This document shows positions 24,703-31,967 of a stretch of 64,000 nt of DNA, one piece after another (the stretch's first letter is position 1; each line of letters begins with the position of its first letter). The position numbers and the translations under genes were made by a program. Below the pieces are notes generated by a model that did not search any database, had not been told where the DNA came from, and saw only the letters and a program-made list of their open reading frames with translations. Location: the NCBI RefSeq assembly GCF_024055635.1, contig NZ_JAMXMB010000036.1, forward strand, positions 1 to 64,000, written 5' to 3'. Source of the stretch: Microbacterium yannicii. GTDB lineage: Bacteria; Actinomycetota; Actinomycetes; Actinomycetales; Microbacteriaceae.

Positions 24703-26028
24703 ATGGCGGATGACACTCGGGAGTTCGAGCCTCCTCCGGACCCGCGGGGTTCAGGTGAGGGGATCCCGGACGCTGCGGAGTGGGTCTTCGTGCCGGACGC
24801 GTTGGATCTGGTGACCGAGACGGCGACGATGATGTCCGTGCTCGCGGCGCAACGGCTACTCCGCATTCAGGGGATGCGGCAGGAACAGCTGGCCGAGACC
24901 GTGGGTCGTGGGGTCGGGGTGCGGGATCTGGTGGAACGGTCGATCCGGTTGGAGCTGGCCGCGGCCATGCGGATCACCGAGTACGCGGCGGGCCGGTTGA
25001 TCCTCCTCGCCGACGCTCTGACCTGCCGGTACCCGGCCATGTGGGACGCGCTGTCGGCGGGGCGGATCACCGAGAAGCACGCGGAAGTGTTCGTCGAGGC
25101 GATCGACCAGGTCCCCGCTGAGTTCCACGACCAGATCATCGATCGGGCGGTCGTCCTGGCGGGTAGCGAACCGGTGGGGTCGTTCCGGCGCGCGCTGCGC
25201 ACCCTGATCGACACCGTGCAGGCCGCCACGTTGGAGGCACGCCACCAGGACGCGGTGAAGACCCGGCGGATCTGGGTGGAGCCGGGGGTCGACGGGATGG
25301 GCACCCTGAGTGTGTACGCGCCGCTGGTGGAGCTCCATGCCATCCACGGTCGCGCCACCGCGATCGCCCAGACCATCGCCGGTCGCGAAGGGGAGACCCG
25401 GACGTTGGACCAAGTGCGCGCGGACGTCGTGTGCGATCTGCTCATCGACGGCACCACCGACGCGATACCTCCCGAGGCGCGCGGCATCCGCGCGACCGTC
25501 GTCGTCACCGTCCCCGCGCTCGCGCTGCTCGACGAAGGCGCGGCGAAGGGGTGCGATCCGCCGGTGGTGGAAGGTATCGGCCCGATCCCGCTGTCCCGGG
25601 CGCGGGCACTCTGCGGCGGTGACGCGAAGTGGATGCGGGTACTCACCCACCCCGAAACCGGGATGGTCCTCTCCGTCGGCCGGGACCGCTACAACGCTCC
25701 GTCAGGATTGCGGAAGCTGGTGAAGTGGCGCGCCGACCGGTGCATGGCACCCGGCTGCGGCATACCCGCCTCGCGGTGCGAGATCGATCATCAGATCCGG
25801 TGGGCGGACGGCGGCCACACCTGCCTCGACAACAACGCCCCGTTCTGCAAAGGCCACCACCTCGTCAAAGACAACAGCGACTGGATCGTCACGCAGATCG
25901 CCGGCTCGGGCGGCGCGATTCAATGGGCCTCACCCACAGGACGCGTGTACATCGTGAAACCCGAGCGCAAGGTCCCCGTGTTCCGCATCGAGACGCCCGC
26001 CGCCCCGGAACCGGTCCCGACCTTCTGA
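24703..26028 (+). CDS. DUF222/13E12-type HNH endonuclease domain protein
   Basis: 441-aa protein of the actinobacterial 13E12-repeat family. An N-terminal DUF222 domain (about residues 30-320, helical, with CRYPAMWDALSAGRITEKHAEVFVEA) is followed by a C-terminal HNH module: paired cysteines in CMAPGCGIPASRC, the catalytic EIDHQIRWADGG (H near 362) and the CKGHHL end (about 347-392). The family is present in many copies in actinobacteria, often near mobile or variable regions; its job is unclear and it is not itself evidence of an intron. It sits between two halves of the glycoside island, has its own promoter and appears to be read from a leaderless mRNA. Confidence 0.88.
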   Translation: MADDTREFEPPPDPRGSGEGIPDAAEWVFVPDALDLVTETATMMSVLAAQRLLRIQGMRQEQLAETVGRGVGVRDLVERSIRLELAAAMRITEYAAGRLILLADALTCRYPAMWDALSAGRITEKHAEVFVEAIDQVPAEFHDQIIDRAVVLAGSEPVGSFRRALRTLIDTVQAATLEARHQDAVKTRRIWVEPGVDGMGTLSVYAPLVELHAIHGRATAIAQTIAGREGETRTLDQVRADVVCDLLIDGTTDAIPPEARGIRATVVVTVPALALLDEGAAKGCDPPVVEGIGPIPLSRARALCGGDAKWMRVLTHPETGMVLSVGRDRYNAPSGLRKLVKWRADRCMAPGCGIPASRCEIDHQIRWADGGHTCLDNNAPFCKGHHLVKDNSDWIVTQIAGSGGAIQWASPTGRVYIVKPERKVPVFRIETPAAPEPVPTF

Positions 26029-26046
26029 GCGCGCGAACGCGGTTGT

Positions 26047-27498
26047 TCAGAGCGCGAGAACGGATGCCGCGCCCTGCGCGAGCGCGGACCGCGCGAGTGC
26101 GAGGTGGGCCGAGGTCATGACTGCGGGGTCGTCATCGAGCCACTCGTGGCCGCCCCACTCGCTGCAGAGCGTGCCGGAGAAACCCGTCGGCGCGAGTTCG
26201 CGCGCGAGCTCGTGGATCGGGCGCGAGACCCGCCCGTCGACGTCATCGAGGTCCCAGAACTTCAGGTGAACGGCACCGACCAGGGGCAGCATCCCGCGCA
26301 GGTCGGCGGCATCCGACCGACCGAATCTCACCAGCAGGTTCATGTAGAGCGTCTGAACGGTCGGAGGCACCCCGCCCGTTCGCAGCAGCGTCACGACGGC
26401 TGCGTGCGTCGCCGGATCCCGCCAGTCGTCGCGGAGCCGCGCGACGAGCTCGGACGGGATGCCGCCCGCCTCGAGCCGCTCGAGGTACGACACGGGCAGT
26501 GCCGGCATCAGCATGCTGATGTCGAGGAGCAGCCGCACGCGCGCATCGCCGACTTCAACGACGGCGTCGTACGCCGCGGCGTGCTCCGGCGAGGACGGCG
26601 TCTGCTGACCCTGCACCTCTTCGTACAGGGTCAGGCCGAGGTCGTGCAGGTGTGGCAGCAGGCGTCCGAGCAGCGCCGGACCTGCCTGGCCTGCCGGCAG
26701 TCGCACGCCCTCCGCGCCCACGCGCTGCGCGGCATGCAGCTGCGGCAGCAGGAAGTCCAGGCGCTCGGTGTCGGGGCGCCGTCGCGTCGGCGACGCCCAG
26801 TCATCGAGGCTCGCACCCACGATGCTCACCCTGCCTCCGGCGGCGGCCAGGCGATCGCGCAGCTCTTCCGCCTCCGCATCCGTCGTCTGTGGGAAGGACC
26901 GCCACAACTGTCCGGGCTCGAGCTCGACCACCTCGGCGATGCCGTCTGCCACGATGTCGACGGCGATGTCGGTCGCGGGGCGATCAGCGCGGACGACCTC
27001 GGGTGTCCAGTTGAAGGCACTCGCCGCGAGGGTCCACTCGGGGTCGAGGCCGGGCTGCGGGGGAGAAGCCGGGCGATCGGCGGTCTTCGCGCCGGTGGTC
27101 GGCATGTCCCCGTGCTCCGGACCGGCATCGAGCTCCAGCGCCCGTTCGATGCGGAACGGCAGCGTCAGCGGTCCGTCGGGACCTGCCTGCAGGTACGGCA
27201 CCGCGAGCGAGAAGGAGACGGCGACCCTGTGGGAGCCGGAGGCGAGCATCGTCGGTGCTTCGAGCGTGAGACGATCCTGCAGGAACCACCAGCCCTGCTC
27301 CGCCGACAGCTCGCAGCGCGGCACCGACCGCTCGCCGAGTACGCACGTCAGCCCCTGGACCGGCAAGCCGTCCACGGCGACATCGAGGTCGCGCACGCTC
27401 CACAGCGGCAGCGAGCGGATCCACGGAAGCGACAGGCGCACGCGGAACCCGCCAGGCGTCGTGGTCAGCGCATCATCGCGCAGCGTGCCAAGTGTCAT
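26047..27498 (-). CDS. Single-chain C-deglycosidase-like protein 3 (divergent DUF6379 + TIM barrel), 483 aa
   Basis: Third and most divergent fusion. Residues 1-125 keep the DUF6379 pattern (LSLPWIRSLPLWSVRDLDVAVDGL, LAVPYLQAGPDGPL). Residues 126-150 are a Pro-rich linker. Residues 155-483 form a reduced barrel in which E293/E294 (LYEEVQG), D326 (LLLDIS), H411 (AVHLKFWDL) and E447 (CSEWGGHEW) can be aligned with the metal ligands. The His two residues after the first ligand, conserved in the other four copies, is missing (EVQ in place of EIH), so the base may be lost. It lies convergent with the HNH gene and 66 bp from the ROK gene end, with the best CTTAT palindrome at 27542 in its promoter region. 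It may be catalytically altered or act on another glycoside. Confidence 0.65.
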   Translation of the reverse strand: MTLGTLRDDALTTTPGGFRVRLSLPWIRSLPLWSVRDLDVAVDGLPVQGLTCVLGERSVPRCELSAEQGWWFLQDRLTLEAPTMLASGSHRVAVSFSLAVPYLQAGPDGPLTLPFRIERALELDAGPEHGDMPTTGAKTADRPASPPQPGLDPEWTLAASAFNWTPEVVRADRPATDIAVDIVADGIAEVVELEPGQLWRSFPQTTDAEAEELRDRLAAAGGRVSIVGASLDDWASPTRRRPDTERLDFLLPQLHAAQRVGAEGVRLPAGQAGPALLGRLLPHLHDLGLTLYEEVQGQQTPSSPEHAAAYDAVVEVGDARVRLLLDISMLMPALPVSYLERLEAGGIPSELVARLRDDWRDPATHAAVVTLLRTGGVPPTVQTLYMNLLVRFGRSDAADLRGMLPLVGAVHLKFWDLDDVDGRVSRPIHELARELAPTGFSGTLCSEWGGHEWLDDDPAVMTSAHLALARSALAQGAASVLAL

Positions 27499-27541
27499 CG
27501 GTGCTCTTCCGTCTCGAGGACTTTTGAGCCGACCTTACACG

Positions 27542-27564
27542 CTTATGTCGAATATCGAAATAAG
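27542..27564. promoter_or_regulatory. Best copy of the island operator, CTTAT-N13-ATAAG palindrome
   Basis: 23-bp palindrome: CTTATGTCGA (27542-27551) and TCGAAATAAG (27555-27564); nine of eleven base pairs around the centre are complementary. It lies 44-66 bp upstream of the fusion gene read on the minus strand, just before the ROK gene's 3' end. Five related sites precede other genes of the island. Confidence 0.65.
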
Positions 27565-28833
27565 TCAGCCAACCGTACCGCGGATGCTCTCGATCGTCGG
27601 TCGTCCCCCCGCGAACCAGCGCGGGAAGGTGACGTCGAACAGCTGCTCGCGCGCGAGCTCTGCGCCACCGCGCATCGGCTCCCGCACGTCGTTGGCGGAG
27701 TTGACGATCGTCAGATCGCGGGTCGCAAGGGGCAGCGACAGCTCGTACACGCGCTGGCGGACCTCCGCCAGGAACAGTTCGCCCGCGGACGCCACCGCGC
27801 CGCCGATGACGATGAAGCTGGGGTTGAACACGTTGACCAGCGTCGCCGCCGACTCGCCGATCACGCGCGCGGAGCGCTGGATCAGAGAGATCGCGAGCGC
27901 GTCCCCGTTCTCCGCGGCGATCGAGATGCGCTCCGGGTTCACCGGCTCTCCCGCGTCCGCGGCACGCGCGAGGGCGCCGGTCGCGCCGTCGGCGATCGCC
28001 GCCTCGGCATCGCGGACCAGGGCCCAGCCGCCGGCCACCGCTTCAAGGCAGCCGATCTTGCCGCACCGGCATTGCTCCTCGGAATCGCGGACGCGCACGT
28101 GGCCGATGTCGCCGGCGGCGCCGTTGGCGCCCCGGTGGACGTGTCCCTGCGAGAGCAGGCCTGCGCCGATACCTGTGCCGACCTTGACGTAGATGAGGTC
28201 CAGTCGGTCATCGCCTCGGCGCGCCCGCTCGCTGAACGCCAGCAGATTGACGTCGTTGTCGACCCAGACCGGCGCGTCGAAGCGCTGCTCGAACCGCCGC
28301 CGCACGTCGAAGCCGTTCCAGCCGGGCATGATCGGCGGGGCCACGGGCCGGCCGCTGTCGAAGTCCACCGGCCCCGGAACTCCGACGGTCACCGCCCACA
28401 CCGGCACTTCGGCGTTGCGGCCCAGCAGTTCGTCGACCATCGCCATGACCGTGTCGAGCGTCTCCGCCGGCCCGCGGGCGATGTCCCACTCCTGATCGAT
28501 ATGGTCCTCGACATCGCCGTCGAGCGCGGCGATGCCGATGTGGATGTGGAGCGCGCCGAGCGCGCACACCAGGATCCGTCCCTGCTCGGCGCGGAAGCGA
28601 AGGGTGCGCGGTGCGCGTCCGCCTGAAGACGGCCCGAACTCGCCGTCCTGCAGGTAGCCCATCGCGATGGCCTGATCGACCCGCTGTGTGACCACGCCGC
28701 GACCCAGACCGGTGACGCGTCCGATCTCGGGACGGGTCGACGCCTCACCGCGACGCACCATGTTGACGATTCGCAGGAGGCTGGTGACTTCGTCGGTCTG
28801 CGCGCCGAAACGGAGGGTGGATTCGCTGGCCAT
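27565..28833 (-). CDS. ROK-family transcriptional regulator
   Basis: 422-aa ROK repressor. The N-terminal winged HTH (about residues 8-70: IVNMVRRGEASTRPEIGRVTGLGRGVVTQRVDQAIAMGYL) is fused to a ROK sugar-kinase-like domain (about 85-410). The zinc motif CRCGKIGCLEAVAG (near residue 255) and the ATP-fold segment GVPGPVDFDSGRPV are clear. An in-frame GTG at 28848 could add five residues. It is divergent from the Gfo/Idh gene at 28980, with a candidate operator in between (28904-28926), and stands next to the best operator copy at 27542. It is therefore the leading candidate for a sugar-responsive repressor of the whole glycoside island. Effector unknown. Confidence 0.88.
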   Translation of the reverse strand: MASESTLRFGAQTDEVTSLLRIVNMVRRGEASTRPEIGRVTGLGRGVVTQRVDQAIAMGYLQDGEFGPSSGGRAPRTLRFRAEQGRILVCALGALHIHIGIAALDGDVEDHIDQEWDIARGPAETLDTVMAMVDELLGRNAEVPVWAVTVGVPGPVDFDSGRPVAPPIMPGWNGFDVRRRFEQRFDAPVWVDNDVNLLAFSERARRGDDRLDLIYVKVGTGIGAGLLSQGHVHRGANGAAGDIGHVRVRDSEEQCRCGKIGCLEAVAGGWALVRDAEAAIADGATGALARAADAGEPVNPERISIAAENGDALAISLIQRSARVIGESAATLVNVFNPSFIVIGGAVASAGELFLAEVRQRVYELSLPLATRDLTIVNSANDVREPMRGGAELAREQLFDVTFPRWFAGGRPTIESIRGTVG

Positions 28834-28903
28834 GGTCGATCTTGACACAACTCAGTGCCTTGAATGCGTACATAAACCGCCTCTATGGTCGGACATGGCA
28901 AGA

Positions 28904-28926
28904 CTTAGGTACGCTTGATGCGTAAG
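28904..28926. promoter_or_regulatory. Candidate island operator between ROK and Gfo/Idh genes
   Basis: CTTAGGTACG (28904-28913) and GCGTAAG (28920-28926): the CTTA/TAAG ends keep the 23-bp span of the motif, while the centre differs from the site at 27542. It lies in the 146-bp divergent promoter region, so the ROK regulator could control itself and the oxidoreductase operon. Confidence 0.4.
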
Positions 28927-28979
28927 TGCCGAAGCCGAGCGGGAATCGCCGGGCAGCACTTCGGATCAAGGGAGATCGG

Positions 28980-30023
28980 ATGCGCAGCGGCGTCGGCGTC
29001 ATCGGAGCGGGACCGGGAGTGTCGGCCCTGCACCTGCCGACGCTGGCGCGCCTCGCGGACCGGTTCGAAGTCGTCCACGTCTCGGACGGCGGCAGCGGCA
29101 GCGCGTCGGCACTCGCGGCGCGCACCGGGGCGGCCCATTCCGTCGGCGATGCGGACCTGCTCGCCGACCCCAGGGTGGAGACCGTGGCGATCTGCAGCCC
29201 GCCTCACCTGCACGCTGCGCAGGTGCGCGCGGCCGTCGCGGCCGGCAAGCGGGCGATCCTCTGCGAGAAGCCCCTCGCGCTCACTCACGACGACGCAGAG
29301 GCGGTGATCGAGGAGTGCCGCGCTGCCGGCACGGCGCTGATCGTCGGCACCAACCACCTCTTCGATCCGGGGTGGATCAGCGCGAAGCACCATCTCGTCG
29401 CACACGGCGGCCGGGTCCGCACCGTGGCGATCACGGTCGCGCTGCCGCCGAACAGCCGCTACCACGAACTCGTCACCGAACTGACGCCCGCCGGCAGACC
29501 CCCGGCGCGGCCGCGTCCGGATGGGCGGGACCCGGAGGTCGCGGCATCCGTCGTACGACAGCTGGTCATCGGTCTCGGCGTGCACGACCTGCCGATCGTC
29601 CGGGATCTGGCGCCGCGGTTCGAGGAGGTCGTCTACGCACGCCCGATCGCGCCGATCGGCTATGCGGTCGGGTTCGTCGCCGGTGGGGTGCTGGTGCAGC
29701 TGAACGCCGTGATGCTGCCGGGCGGCGCCGACGCCCTGTGGCGCATGACGATCGGCACCTCGCTCGACGAGCTCGAGGTGGAGTTCCGGCCCGCGTTCAC
29801 CCACGACGGCAGCGCGCTCGTGCGCGTCCGCGACATCGAGGGGCGCGTGATCGAGTATCCGCGCTTCGCGGGGGACGGGTACGTCGCCGAGTGGGAGGCG
29901 CTCGCTGCGACCCTCGACGGGGTCGAGGTGGTCGAGTACGACGAGCTGCTGGCGGATGCACGCTATGCGATCGATCTGGCGGATGCCGCGGCCGACGCCG
30001 TGCGAGAGGCGATGGCAGCGTGA
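28980..30023 (+). CDS. Gfo/Idh/MocA-family oxidoreductase, second copy
   Basis: 347-aa NAD(P)-dependent oxidoreductase only distantly related to the one at 21303. Rossmann start VGVIGAGPGVSALHLPTLARL; VAICSPPHLHAAQVRAAVAAGKRAILCEKPLALTHDDAEAVI carries the EKP motif (near residue 95); VIGLGVHDLPIVRDL (about 198-212) holds the usual catalytic-region His. The ATG at 28980 is chosen because AAGGGAGA lies before it; an in-frame upstream start is less likely. It is divergent from the ROK gene and coupled (GTGA) to an unknown protein downstream. Probable dehydrogenase or reductase of a sugar or keto-sugar. Confidence 0.8.
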   Translation: MRSGVGVIGAGPGVSALHLPTLARLADRFEVVHVSDGGSGSASALAARTGAAHSVGDADLLADPRVETVAICSPPHLHAAQVRAAVAAGKRAILCEKPLALTHDDAEAVIEECRAAGTALIVGTNHLFDPGWISAKHHLVAHGGRVRTVAITVALPPNSRYHELVTELTPAGRPPARPRPDGRDPEVAASVVRQLVIGLGVHDLPIVRDLAPRFEEVVYARPIAPIGYAVGFVAGGVLVQLNAVMLPGGADALWRMTIGTSLDELEVEFRPAFTHDGSALVRVRDIEGRVIEYPRFAGDGYVAEWEALAATLDGVEVVEYDELLADARYAIDLADAAADAVREAMAA

Positions 30024-30802
30024 TCGGGGTGTGGACAGACCTCGCGCCCTACCGGGTCGCGATCGCCGAGCTGCCGTTGCGCGCTCGCGCGGCCCCTGCG
30101 GCGGACGCAGCGATCGCGGTGATCGGCGGCGGGCGCTGGCGGGAAGGCGGCGTGCTGCCGCCTGCGGCGGCCGTCGTGCTCGCGGACCCGCCGTCCGGCG
30201 CCGGCACCTCGATCCCGCCCGGGACTCCTGTGATCGTCGACCGGGAGCGGCTTTGTCCCGACGACATGCCCGGTGATGTCGCCGTCGATGCCGCGCTCTT
30301 CACGGTCGAGTGCTCGGCGACCGCGGCCGATCTGGCCGAGGCGGTGCGGGACGCGGTCGGCTGGCTGCGCGTGCTGAGCGGCGGTGAACTGTCCATCGAC
30401 GCCGTGCGCGCGGGCGAGCACGGCGTCATCGCGCTGATGCGCACCGACGACCGATCTCCGGCGGGCGCGCGTGCTGCCACACTCGTCGCCACCGTCTTGG
30501 CGGATGCGTCCGCTGCGCCGCGACTGCGGGCACTGGCGGTCGGCCCCGAGCGCACCGAGGTGGTCGTGGACGGGTCCGGTGCAACAGCGGTCGTGATCAG
30601 CTCCGCGTCGGGAGCGCGCCGCCTGCCCGCGCGGTACGAATCGCGCCGTCGTGTCGCGCTGCGCCGGGCGATCGACACCGTCGGCGGAGCCGAGAGCAGC
30701 GATCTCACCGACCTCCGTCACGACGATGCGCTCGCCGCAGTGCTCGTCGGCGCCATAAACGGTGCTGATTCCCTGCATAGCCAGAATCGGCTTCCTGGAT
30801 AA
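30020..30802 (+). CDS. Uncharacterised 260-aa protein coupled to the Gfo/Idh gene
   Basis: No family recognised. The GTG at 30020 overlaps the stop of the oxidoreductase gene (GTGA), which fixes the frame although the open frame extends far upstream inside that gene. Ala/Val/Arg-rich, no signal peptide or membrane segment. The middle part (about residues 95-200: AVRDAVGWLRVLSGGELSIDAVRAG, GVIALMRTDD, RLRALAVGPERTEVVVDG) looks like an alpha/beta domain. It may be an accessory or partner of the oxidoreductase. Codon use is the same as in the neighbours, so it is a real gene in my view. Confidence 0.6.
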   Translation: MIGVWTDLAPYRVAIAELPLRARAAPAADAAIAVIGGGRWREGGVLPPAAAVVLADPPSGAGTSIPPGTPVIVDRERLCPDDMPGDVAVDAALFTVECSATAADLAEAVRDAVGWLRVLSGGELSIDAVRAGEHGVIALMRTDDRSPAGARAATLVATVLADASAAPRLRALAVGPERTEVVVDGSGATAVVISSASGARRLPARYESRRRVALRRAIDTVGGAESSDLTDLRHDDALAAVLVGAINGADSLHSQNRLPG

Positions 30803-30878
30803 GCGCCGCCACGCGAAAGTAGAGTGCGGGGCAGTTCCCAGATGGACACCGGCCCCTTGAGAAAGGAACCGATCGAAG

Positions 30879-31898
30879 ATGATCAAGCTGCTGTCCCACC
30901 TGTCCTATGTGGCGATCACCTCGCCCGACGTCGAAGCCTCGGTCAGGTTCTACGAAGAACAGGTCGGCCTCACGGTCGTCGACCGGATCGATGGAGCCGT
31001 CTACCTCCGCTGCTGGGGCGACTACTACGCCTACTCGGTCGTCGTGCTGCCCGGCGACGAGCCGTCGCTGGCGACGATGGCCTGGCGCACCTCGAGCGCC
31101 GAGGCGCTCGACGAGGCCGCCAAGCGCGTCGAGGCCGCCGGCATCGAGGGCGAATGGCTCGACGATGTGCCCCACATCGGCCGCGCCTACCGGTTCACCG
31201 GCCCGTTCGGCCACTCGATGACGCTGCACTGGGACGTCACCCGTCACCAGGCGGCGGGCCAGACCGCCTCGATCTACCCGGATCGTCCCGAGAAGCGTTC
31301 GAAGGTCGCCGGCGCCCCGCGTCAGCTCGACCACGTCACCGTCGCGACGAGCGACGTCGACGCGTTCGTGAAGTGGTACGTCGATGTGCTCGGCTTCCGC
31401 TTCATGGCCCGCACCGTGCTCGACGAGGCGCCGATCTCGGTGTTCTCGGTGCTCACCACGAACGAGAAGTCGCACGACCTCGGTGTCGTGCTCGACGGCT
31501 CGAGCCGGGCCGGCCGCGTCAACCACTACGCCTTCTGGGTCGACACGCGTGAGGAGCTGCTCATCGCGGCGGACGTGCTCATGGAGAACGGCATCCCGAT
31601 CGAGTACGGCCCGTCGATCCATGGCATCGGCGAGCAGAACTTCCTGTACTACCGGGAGCCCTCGAGCCTGCGCATCGAGCTCAACACCGGCGGCTACCGC
31701 AACTACGTGCCCGACTGGGAGGCGAACACCTGGAAGCCGTCGCAGGGTTCGAACAACTTCTACCGCAACAGCGCGATGCCGATGTCGATGACAGAGTCGT
31801 TCCCGCCGGCCGACGGCCCGTCCGCGACCGAAGAGGGCGTGCCCGACGAGATCAAGGACGCCCTGCTGAACCCCTACGCCCGGCACGGCCAGGGCTGA
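30879..31898 (+). CDS. Extradiol ring-cleavage dioxygenase (VOC family, catechol 2,3-dioxygenase-like)
   Basis: 339-aa two-domain VOC protein. Domain 1 (about 5-120) and domain 2 (about 148-275) each have the paired beta-alpha-beta-beta-beta modules. The iron ligands are visible in the C-terminal domain: H152 (LDHVTV), H216 (NHYAFW) and E267 (RIELNTGG), the 2-His-1-Glu set of type I extradiol dioxygenases such as XylE and BphC. A 60-residue hydrophilic C-terminal extension is longer than in XylE. AGAAAGGA lies 8 bp before the ATG. First gene of a catabolic run (FAH protein, FAD hydroxylase, amidohydrolase, MFS) for a catechol-type substrate, perhaps an aglycone fragment. Substrate unknown. 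Confidence 0.85.
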   Translation: MIKLLSHLSYVAITSPDVEASVRFYEEQVGLTVVDRIDGAVYLRCWGDYYAYSVVVLPGDEPSLATMAWRTSSAEALDEAAKRVEAAGIEGEWLDDVPHIGRAYRFTGPFGHSMTLHWDVTRHQAAGQTASIYPDRPEKRSKVAGAPRQLDHVTVATSDVDAFVKWYVDVLGFRFMARTVLDEAPISVFSVLTTNEKSHDLGVVLDGSSRAGRVNHYAFWVDTREELLIAADVLMENGIPIEYGPSIHGIGEQNFLYYREPSSLRIELNTGGYRNYVPDWEANTWKPSQGSNNFYRNSAMPMSMTESFPPADGPSATEEGVPDEIKDALLNPYARHGQG

Positions 31899-31902
31899 GA
31901 CC

Positions 31903-31940
31903 CGACCGGGGCGGCGCAGCCGACTGCGCCGCCCCGGTCG
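31903..31940. terminator. 17-bp perfect hairpin after the dioxygenase gene
   Basis: CGACCGGGGCGGCGCAG (31903-31919) pairs exactly with CTGCGCCGCCCCGGTCG (31924-31940), loop 4 nt. It starts 4 bp after the dioxygenase stop, inside an otherwise continuous operon, so it may partly terminate or stabilise the dioxygenase mRNA. Confidence 0.7.
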
Positions 31941-31967
31941 CACCATCCGATCCACCAGGAAGCAGAT

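Noticed and set aside
24703..26028. HNH gene as part of a self-splicing intron or inserted mobile element
   Set aside because: It has its own promoter, complete DUF222 domain and no interrupted gene or terminal repeats around it; DUF222-HNH proteins are ordinary multi-copy genes in actinobacteria.
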